Origin: DATACN01 sp038215095
Lineage (GTDB): Bacteria > Actinomycetota > Thermoleophilia > Solirubrobacterales > Thermoleophilaceae
Assembly (NCBI GenBank): GCA_038215095.1
Contig: JBBQRG010000102.1
Location: forward strand, 1-8,197
DNA: 8,197 nt
Direction: 5' to 3'
Shown here: positions 1 to 4,523 of the stretch, in pieces
Layout of the letters: every line of letters starts with the position of its first letter
How positions within the stretch are numbered: the first letter of the stretch is position 1
Position numbers and translations under genes: made by a program
The notes under the pieces: generated by a model
The model's input: only the letters and a program-made list of their open reading frames with translations
Told to the model about the DNA's origin: nothing
Databases searched by the model: none

Positions 1-411
1 CGCCCTCAGCCGAACGGCGTCGTGGCGATCGACCACGTGGTGGCCTTCACGCCCGACCTCGAGCGCACCACGCGGGCGCTGCGCGAGGCCGGCCTCGACT
101 TCCGCCGCCTGCGCGAGCAGCCCACGCCCAGCGGCGGCGGCCACCAGGCCTTCTTCCGCATGGGCGAGCTGATCCTCGAGGTGGTGGAGGCGCCGCCCGC
201 CAGCCGCACCGCGCAGAGTCCCGGCGGCCCGGCGCGGCTGTGGGGGATCTCGCTGCTGGTGGAGGACCTCGACACCACGGCGGCCCACCTCGGCGAGCTG
301 CTCGGCGAGCCGCGCGACGCGGTGCAGCCGGGCCGCCGTATCGCCACGCTTCGCCGCGAGGCGGGCCTCGGCGTGGCGGTGGCTTTCATGACGCCCGTCG
401 CTAGCCTCTGA
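1..411 (+). CDS. VOC/glyoxalase-like domain protein, 5' truncated by window edge
   Basis: The frame is open from base 1 (RPQPNGV precedes the GTG at 22), so the gene most likely starts upstream and only its C-terminal 136 residues are visible. GTG 22 is an in-frame start candidate, but I do not favour it because the residues before it read as family-like linker and no ribosome binding site is visible. The visible part reads like one vicinal-oxygen-chelate unit: a first strand with a His (IDHVVAFTPDLERT), a helix (ALREAGLDF), then an FFRMGELILEVVE strand whose acidic residue sits where VOC enzymes place a metal ligand, and a second half LWGISLLVEDLDTTAAHL ending in AVQPGRRIATLRREAGLG. VOC proteins include glyoxalases, dioxygenases and antibiotic-binding proteins, and the substrate cannot be told here. 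It ends 3 nt before msrA, so the two are probably co-transcribed and perhaps translationally coupled. Confidence 0.8.
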   Translation, partial: RPQPNGVVAIDHVVAFTPDLERTTRALREAGLDFRRLREQPTPSGGGHQAFFRMGELILEVVEAPPASRTAQSPGGPARLWGISLLVEDLDTTAAHLGELLGEPRDAVQPGRRIATLRREAGLGVAVAFMTPVASL

Positions 412-414
412 GAC

Positions 415-882
415 ATGGTTGAGACAGCGGCATTCGGAGCAGGTTGCTTCTGGCAGGTCGAGGTGGAGTTCCGCAACCTGCCGGGCGTGGTGGACGCGCC
501 GGTGGGCTACATGGGCGGCAACGTCGACCACCCCACCTACGAACAGGTCTGCACCGACCGCACGGGGCACGCCGAGGCGGTCGAGGTGAAGTTCGACACC
601 GACGAGATCTCCTACGACGAGGTGCTCGACAAGTTCTGGAGCCTGCACGACCCGACGCAGCTGAACCGTCAGGGGCCCGACGTGGGCACGCAGTACCGCT
701 CGGCGATCTTCGTGAACTCGGACGAGCAGCGTGAGGCGGCCGAGGCGTCCCGCGAGCGGGCGCAGCAGCGCTACGACATGCCGATCGCCACCACGATCGA
801 GCCCTTCGCGAGCTTCTGGCCGGCCGAGGACTATCACCAGCGCTACCTCGAGAAGCGCGGCCTTGCCACCTGCCGCATCTAG
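415..882 (+). CDS. msrA: Peptide-methionine (S)-S-oxide reductase MsrA
   Basis: Cytoplasmic repair enzyme that reduces the S-epimer of methionine sulfoxide, free or in proteins, back to methionine. The 155 residues begin MVETAAFGAGCFW, carrying the family signature GCFW with the nucleophilic Cys11. They continue with GYMGG (31-35), TYEQVCTDRTGHAEAVEV (41-58, the conserved Y..V...TGHAE block) and LHDPTQLNRQGPDVGTQYRS, typical of the family core. The C-terminus ends ATCRI, so Cys153 is the obvious candidate resolving cysteine; Cys46 is a third cysteine. The length is that of a short single-domain MsrA with no MsrB fusion. ATG 415 lies 3 nt after the upstream stop and no strong Shine-Dalgarno is seen, so reinitiation after the upstream gene is likely. 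Identification is firm. Confidence 0.96.
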   Translation: MVETAAFGAGCFWQVEVEFRNLPGVVDAPVGYMGGNVDHPTYEQVCTDRTGHAEAVEVKFDTDEISYDEVLDKFWSLHDPTQLNRQGPDVGTQYRSAIFVNSDEQREAAEASRERAQQRYDMPIATTIEPFASFWPAEDYHQRYLEKRGLATCRI

Positions 883-906
883 CTCGCGTACGTACAGGGT
901 CGCGGC

Positions 907-927
907 GCAGCCGGCCGAGCCGGCTGC
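907..927. terminator. Perfect 9-bp hairpin between convergent genes
   Basis: GCAGCCGGC (907-915) and GCCGGCTGC (919-927) are exact reverse complements around a 3-nt CGA loop. The element sits 25 nt after the msrA stop and just before the stop of the convergent PhzF gene. No T-tract follows on either strand. The most likely role is a bidirectional U-less terminator or transcript-end-stabilising hairpin, as often found in high-GC actinobacteria. That function is inferred from position and stem strength. Confidence 0.6.
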
Positions 928-932
928 TTGCG

Positions 933-1601
933 CTAGAGCTCCCGCACCTCGTCCAGCACGGCCCGGCCGCCGATCTCCACGCGGCCGTCGTCGAGCGGGC
1001 GGGCGAGGAGCCGCGAACCGCGGCCCTGCCGGATGTCGAGCGGTCGCCGCAGCGCCGAGCACAGCCGGACCGCCGCCAGGCCCGTGGCCTCGTCCTCCTC
1101 GATGCCGAGCCTCACGGGGAAGACCCGCGCGCGAACCACGCCCCCGGCCTCGTCGATGTAGGCCCACGCCTCGATCAGGTCGTGGCCCCGCGGCGGGCCG
1201 CTGAGCGCCTCGACCTCGGCGGCGGACCCGAGCGGCTCCAGCTCGAACCGGGGACCCCACTCAGGGCTCGCGGTGACGAACGGGGCGTCGCCCTCGTAGC
1301 GAACCTGGAGCTCGCCGGCGGGCACCCGCAGCACGCTTGGCTCGCGGCCCAGCTCGCGCAGCAGCCACGCCGTGCCCACGGTGGGGTGGCCGGCGAACGG
1401 CAGCTCGACCGCCGGCGTGAAGATGCGCAGCTCGCCGCGCTTCGCGTCGTCCACGAACACCGTCTCGCTCAGGCCCAGCTTCGCGGCCGCGGCCTGGCGC
1501 CGCTCGGGCGGCACCTCCGCGCCGTCCAGGAAGACCGCCAGCGGGTTGCCGCCACCGCCGTCGTCGTCGCAGAACACGCGCAGCAGGTGGTAGGCGGCCA
1601 T
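933..1601 (-). CDS. PhzF-family isomerase-like protein, short form
   Basis: The product has 222 residues. PhzF-family enzymes have a two-half hot-dog-like fold; PhzF itself isomerises trans-2,3-dihydro-3-hydroxyanthranilate in phenazine synthesis, but most homologues have unknown substrates. Visible family marks are the N-terminal VFCDDDGGGGNPLAVF, the LSETVFV block with Glu46 aligning with the catalytic Glu of PhzF, the PFAGHPTVGTA block (68-78) with the conserved Gly-His-Pro, and GIEEDEATGLA (166-176), which corresponds to the usual G-x-EDPATG-x-A of the second half with Pro replaced by Glu. The tail GSRLLARPLDDGRVEIGG is also typical. Family members usually have about 260-300 residues, so the region between the two halves is shortened. 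No other phenazine genes are nearby, so phenazine synthesis is not implied. ATG 1601 is supported by a promoter ending 7 nt upstream, which suggests a leaderless message. Confidence 0.88.
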   Translation of the reverse strand: MAAYHLLRVFCDDDGGGGNPLAVFLDGAEVPPERRQAAAAKLGLSETVFVDDAKRGELRIFTPAVELPFAGHPTVGTAWLLRELGREPSVLRVPAGELQVRYEGDAPFVTASPEWGPRFELEPLGSAAEVEALSGPPRGHDLIEAWAYIDEAGGVVRARVFPVRLGIEEDEATGLAAVRLCSALRRPLDIRQGRGSRLLARPLDDGRVEIGGRAVLDEVREL

Positions 1602-1608
1602 TGTGGCG

Positions 1609-1638
1609 AGCCTAGCCCGCTTGCAAAAAACCCTGCAA
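1609..1638 (-). promoter_or_regulatory. Promoter of the PhzF-family gene, probably leaderless
   Basis: On the minus strand, TTGCAG (1638-1633) is followed after 18 bp by TAGGCT (1614-1609), a good match to housekeeping -35/-10 elements. Only 7 nt separate the -10 from the ATG at 1601. Transcription would therefore begin at or next to the start codon, and no Shine-Dalgarno is visible, which is consistent with leaderless translation. Read by eye, not computed. Confidence 0.55.
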
Positions 1639-1639
1639 G
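1620..1639. repeat. 6-bp inverted repeat CTTGCA/TGCAAG in the divergent promoter region
   Basis: CTTGCA (1620-1625) and TGCAAG (1634-1639) are exact reverse complements separated by 8 nt rich in A. The repeat covers the -35 and spacer of the PhzF promoter and lies just upstream of the rightward -10 element. It could be an operator for a regulator of either gene. It could also be chance, since the right arm is largely the -35 hexamer itself. Confidence 0.35.
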
Positions 1640-1650
1640 GAGGCCCACCT

Positions 1651-1659
1651 TGCTACGGT
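1651..1659 (+). promoter_or_regulatory. Extended -10 promoter element for the riboswitch/M23 transcript
   Basis: TGCTACGGT contains the extended -10 dinucleotide TG, one base, then TACGGT (1654-1659). Its position would start transcription near 1665-1668, just before the riboswitch aptamer. No convincing -35 hexamer is found at 17-18 bp spacing, which is compatible with an extended -10 promoter. The GCTACGGTT core recurs immediately before the GTG at 2420. Confidence 0.4.
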
Positions 1660-1671
1660 TCCGGCCTTCAA

Positions 1672-1805
1672 GTGCCCAATCTCCGCCGCCATGCGGTGGG
1701 GAGCGGGGGAACCAGGGGGCCGCGAGGCCCGGGGGCGAATCGGCGCCAGTGCGCGCCGTAGCCGGCATAGAGCCGGCGAGCCCGTCAGCTAACCCCGCCG
1801 GCGCA
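1672..1805 (+). ncRNA. Cyclic di-AMP riboswitch (ydaO/yuaA type)
   Basis: The conserved landmarks of the c-di-AMP aptamer occur in order. The segment CCAATCTCC opens a 9-bp stem (CTCCGCCGC with GCGGTGGGG, loop CAT). GCGGGGGAACC follows (1703-1713), then a GGGCC-GCGA-GGCCC hairpin with a GNRA loop, then GGGGGCGAATCGGC (1731-1744), variable hairpins including GCCGGC-ATAGA-GCCGGC (1761-1777), and the hallmark CCGTCAGCTAACCCCG (1782-1797). The P1 closing stem probably pairs TGCCC (1673-1677) with the GGCGCA around 1799-1804. In known cases this class turns expression off when c-di-AMP is high, and in actinobacteria it commonly precedes cell-wall hydrolase genes, exactly as here. The aptamer ends about 8 nt before the ATG at 1813 and directly abuts the GAGAG ribosome binding site (1806-1810). 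Boundaries are by eye. Confidence 0.9.
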
Positions 1806-1812
1806 GAGAGCC

Positions 1813-2397
1813 ATGATCGCTTCGAACCACAAGCCTGCCGTGTTGCTGCTCGCCCTCGGGCTGGCGCTGCCGGCGAGCGGCGTTGCCGCCGACTCCAGGC
1901 CCCCTGGCGCCACGCTGGGGGACGCCGCAGGGGGCCCGCAGGAGGAGCGGCGCCCGCTCGACCGCCTCGCCGCGGAGCCCGCCGCCGTGTTCCCGGTGAA
2001 GGGCGCCGGTACGTTCGGCGAGGGCGCCGCCCGCTTCGGTGCGGGGCGCGGGGGCCACGTGCACGAGGGCCAGGACGTCTTCGCGCCCGAGGGCACGCCG
2101 CTGCTGGCGGTGCGCGACGGCGTGGTGCTGGAGACCGGCGACGACGGCGGGCGCGGCAACTACGTGTCGTTCTACAGCCCGGCGGCGCGCGAGACCTACG
2201 TGTACATGCACATGAGCGAGCCTTCGCGGGTGCCTGCGGGGCGGCACGTGCAGGCCGGCGAGCGCGTGGGCAGCGTGGGTTGCACGGGCTCGTGCTTCGG
2301 CGACCACCTGCACTTCGAGGTGCGCCGCGGCCGCGGCACCCAGGCACCGCCGATCGACCCGCTGACGCTGCTCACCCGCCTGAAGCGCTCCCGCTAG
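1813..2397 (+). CDS. Secreted M23-family zinc metallopeptidase (LytM-type)
   Basis: The product has 194 residues and is a predicted peptidoglycan hydrolase that cuts peptide cross-links outside the membrane. Residues 1-26 form a signal peptide: a short charged start, the hydrophobic core AVLLLALGLALPASG and an Ala-rich cleavage site (GVAA|D). A linker of about 50 residues precedes the catalytic domain (about 60-187). All key residues are present: HEGQD gives ligands His84 and Asp88, YMHM gives His133, and GDHLHFEV gives His165 and His167. Two cysteines flank the active site in CTGSC (157, 161) and could form a disulfide after export. There are no SH3, LysM or coiled-coil domains, so it is a minimal secreted enzyme. 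The c-di-AMP riboswitch directly upstream is the evident control, tying expression to cell-wall or osmotic signalling. The next gene begins 22 nt downstream. Confidence 0.95.
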   Translation: MIASNHKPAVLLLALGLALPASGVAADSRPPGATLGDAAGGPQEERRPLDRLAAEPAAVFPVKGAGTFGEGAARFGAGRGGHVHEGQDVFAPEGTPLLAVRDGVVLETGDDGGRGNYVSFYSPAARETYVYMHMSEPSRVPAGRHVQAGERVGSVGCTGSCFGDHLHFEVRRGRGTQAPPIDPLTLLTRLKRSR

Positions 2398-2407
2398 ACG
2401 ACGGCGC

Positions 2408-2413
2408 TACGGT
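2408..2413 (+). promoter_or_regulatory. Possible -10 element giving a leaderless start at GTG 2420
   Basis: TACGGT lies in the context GCTACGGTTTCGCT, 6 nt before the GTG at 2420, and no Shine-Dalgarno precedes that GTG. The GCTACGGTT core is identical to the one at 1653-1661 upstream of the riboswitch. This suggests an internal promoter and a leaderless message for the beta-propeller gene. No clear -35 is seen, so the call is tentative. Confidence 0.35.
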
Positions 2414-2419
2414 TTCGCT

Positions 2420-4219
2420 GTGGCGCGCAGCTGGAAGCTCGTGGCGGGCGGGGCCGTCGCGCTGGCGCTGCTGGTGCCAGCCGCGGCAGATGCCGCACAG
2501 CCCATCCCGAACGACCCGACCCCTGGCTCGGTCCAGGCGTACCAGGGCGCGCCCGCGCAGCCGCGCCGGCTGAGCGCCATGGAGCCGCCGCGCCATCCGT
2601 TCATGGCGCCCAACGGGCGCAGCAACATCCACGACGACGGTTTCCAGTCGGACACCTACTGGATCCCCGGGCCGCTCGGGCGCAACATGAGCGTGCTGTC
2701 GAACGCGCAGTTCGGCGATTGCGCCTCCGTCACCTTCGACACGCGCGGGCGCATCGTGACCGTGTGCGTGGGCGTGGAGGGCCCGCAGCTCGTGCTGATG
2801 GACCCGAACACGCTCGACACGATCGCCTCCATGGCCCTGCCGCCCCGCCTGCCGGGCAGCACGAGCATCTTCAACGACTTCGCCGGCGGCGGCTACTTCT
2901 ACCTCGACAACCGCGACCGCGCCGTGGTGCCCACCACTACGCGCCACGTCTTCGTGGTGGCCGTCGGCGCGGCGGGCTTCACGAAGGAGCGCGACTACGA
3001 CCTGACCGGGGCGGTCGCGATGGGCGACAAGATCATCTCGGCGCTGCCCGACTGGGACGGCCGCCTCTGGTTCGCCTCGACCAGGGGCGTGGTGGGCACG
3101 GTGGCCACGTCGGGCCAGGTTCGCCCCAAGCAGCTCGGCGAGGGCATCTCGAACTCCTTCGCCGTTGACGATCAAGGGGGTGTGTACGTCGTCACGCAGA
3201 AGGCGCTGTACCGCCTCGATGCCGCCGCCGACGGCAGCCCCGCCGTGAGCTGGCGCGAGCAGTACCGCAACTCGGGCATCGCGAAGCCGGGCCAGTCGGA
3301 CGCCGGCTCGGGCACCACCCCAACGGTGATGGAGGGCGGCCGCGTGTCGATCGCCGACAACGACGACCCGATGAACGTGGTCGTCTACAAGAAGGCCCGC
3401 CAGGTCAGCGGCAGCCGCGTGGTGTGCACCCAGCCCGTGTTCTCGAAGGGTGCCTCGTCCACAGACCAGTCGCTGATCGCCGCGCGCAACTCGATCGTCG
3501 TGGAGAACAACTACGGGCACTCGAGCCCTACCTCGGTGAACAACGGCAAGACCACCACACCGGGGATCGAGCGCGTGGACGTGAACAAGAGCGGGCGCGG
3601 CTGTCACCGCAAGTGGCACAGCAACGAGATCGCGCCGTCGGTGGTGCCGAAGCTCTCGACGGAGACGGGCCTCGTCTACACGTACACGAAGCCGCGCCGC
3701 AACGACGACACGGACGCCTGGTACTTCACGGCGCTCGACTTCTGCAACGGCCGCACGGTCTACCGCCGCGTGACCGGCACGGGGCTCGGCTACGACAACA
3801 ACTTCGCGCCGGTCACGCTGGGGCCCGGCGGCGCCGCGTACGTGGGCGCGCTGGGCGGCCTGATACGGGTCGCGGACGCGAGCGCGCCGAGCGGCCCCCC
3901 GGCCTCCTCGCGGAAGGGCTGCAACCCGAAGCTGCGGCTGAAGCTCTCCCTGCGCTACAGGCGCGGCCATCGCGGCTGCGCGCGTGGACCGGTGACCGCC
4001 AGCCTGGGCGGAGCCGACAGGCGCAGCATCCGAAGGGCGCGCTTCTACCTCGGCAAGCGCTACGTGGCAAGCGACTCGCACGCGCCGTTCCGGCGGCGCG
4101 TCGACCGCGGCCGGCACCGCGGCAAGGCGCACAGGCATGTGGTAACGGCTCGCGTGCGCCTGAAGAACGGCCAAAAGGCCACGCTGCGGCGGCGCTTCAA
4201 GGCCTGCGCGAGGAGCTGA
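2420..4219 (+). CDS. Secreted probable beta-propeller protein with basic C-terminal module
   Basis: The product has 599 residues and I do not recognise a named family. Residues 1-25 form a signal peptide (Arg/Lys start, hydrophobic GGAVALALLVPAAA, cleavage at ADA|A), so it is exported. Residues from about 80 to 487 contain repeated strand-turn-strand units of the propeller type, such as DTRGRIVTVCVG, DWDGRLWFASTRG, DDQGGVYVVTQKALYRL and GPGGAAYVGALGGLIRV, resembling PQQ/NHL/SMP-30-like blades. No catalytic signature is clear. After a Ser/Pro/Ala-rich linker (about 488-498), residues 500-599 form an extremely Arg/Lys/His-rich module with Ig-like wording (RRARFYLGKRYVASDSHAPF, then VVTARVRLKNGQKATLRRRF) bracketed by Cys501, Cys520 and Cys596. 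It may bind anionic wall polymers, but that is inference. GTG 2420 is chosen because it places the signal peptide correctly. It lies between the M23 gene and the signalling cassette. Confidence 0.75.
   Translation: MARSWKLVAGGAVALALLVPAAADAAQPIPNDPTPGSVQAYQGAPAQPRRLSAMEPPRHPFMAPNGRSNIHDDGFQSDTYWIPGPLGRNMSVLSNAQFGDCASVTFDTRGRIVTVCVGVEGPQLVLMDPNTLDTIASMALPPRLPGSTSIFNDFAGGGYFYLDNRDRAVVPTTTRHVFVVAVGAAGFTKERDYDLTGAVAMGDKIISALPDWDGRLWFASTRGVVGTVATSGQVRPKQLGEGISNSFAVDDQGGVYVVTQKALYRLDAAADGSPAVSWREQYRNSGIAKPGQSDAGSGTTPTVMEGGRVSIADNDDPMNVVVYKKARQVSGSRVVCTQPVFSKGASSTDQSLIAARNSIVVENNYGHSSPTSVNNGKTTTPGIERVDVNKSGRGCHRKWHSNEIAPSVVPKLSTETGLVYTYTKPRRNDDTDAWYFTALDFCNGRTVYRRVTGTGLGYDNNFAPVTLGPGGAAYVGALGGLIRVADASAPSGPPASSRKGCNPKLRLKLSLRYRRGHRGCARGPVTASLGGADRRSIRRARFYLGKRYVASDSHAPFRRRVDRGRHRGKAHRHVVTARVRLKNGQKATLRRRFKACARS
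4210..4215 (+). promoter_or_regulatory. Ribosome binding site deciding the GTG start at 4221
   Basis: GAGGAG lies 5 nt before GTG 4221, inside the last codons of the preceding gene. It supports that start for the 100-residue protein and translational coupling to the gene before it, which ends only 1 nt upstream. Confidence 0.6.
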
Positions 4220-4220
4220 C

Positions 4221-4523
4221 GTGAACCCTGCTGCCCTTCGCAACCGCCTCGTGCTCGCCAGCGCCATGTGGCGCGAGGCCACCGAGGACCCGCTGCCGCG
4301 GATGCCGCCCGGCGACCCCGAGGTCCAGATCCAGGGCTTCGAGTTGAAGCTCGTGGACCTGTTGTGCGGCGCCGCGACCGCCGATACGGCACGCAGGGTG
4401 GCCGACCAGACCTGGGACCTCGTGCACGACCGTCCGGACACCGACCCCGTCAAGCAGCGCGTGGTCGAGTGCCACGAGAAGCTCGCCCGCCTGTCGGCGG
4501 GACGCGGGGACGGCAAGGAGTGA
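4221..4523 (+). CDS. Small hypothetical protein preceding the partner-switch sensor
   Basis: The product has 100 residues and I do not recognise its family. It has no signal peptide or membrane segment and looks mostly alpha-helical: helices around 3-20 (ALRNRLVLASAMWREATE), 37-60 and 76-94, separated by a Pro/Gly-rich turn (PLPRMPPGDPE). It contains two cysteines (in LLCGA and VECHEK) but no CxxC or other metal motif. The gene is real by context: a good ribosome binding site, a start 1 nt after the previous stop, and a stop that overlaps the next GTG start as GTGA (4520-4523). This packing with the sensor and STAS genes suggests a role in the same pathway, for example as a regulatory partner, but nothing in the sequence shows that directly. 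Confidence 0.75.
   Translation: MNPAALRNRLVLASAMWREATEDPLPRMPPGDPEVQIQGFELKLVDLLCGAATADTARRVADQTWDLVHDRPDTDPVKQRVVECHEKLARLSAGRGDGKE

Noticed and set aside
887..895. GTACGTAC palindrome after msrA
   Set aside because: A short self-complementary stretch right after the stop codon with no second copy or promoter nearby; chance is sufficient.
1620..1639. CTTGCA/TGCAAG repeat as a transcription terminator
   Set aside because: The stem is only 6 bp, no T-tract follows rightward, and it lies between two divergent starts, so an operator or chance is more likely.
1182..2573. 463-codon open frame on the plus strand
   Set aside because: It crosses the PhzF gene, the riboswitch and the M23 gene in another frame, and its product is Arg/Ala/Gly-rich without domains.
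3424..4224. 266-codon open frame on the plus strand
   Set aside because: It is a shifted frame inside the beta-propeller gene, whose own frame has a signal peptide and coherent protein wording.
4268..4519. N-terminal extension of the sensor gene
   Set aside because: These 84 codons are an Arg/Pro-rich out-of-frame reading of the 100-residue gene. The GTGA overlap at 4520 gives a much better start.
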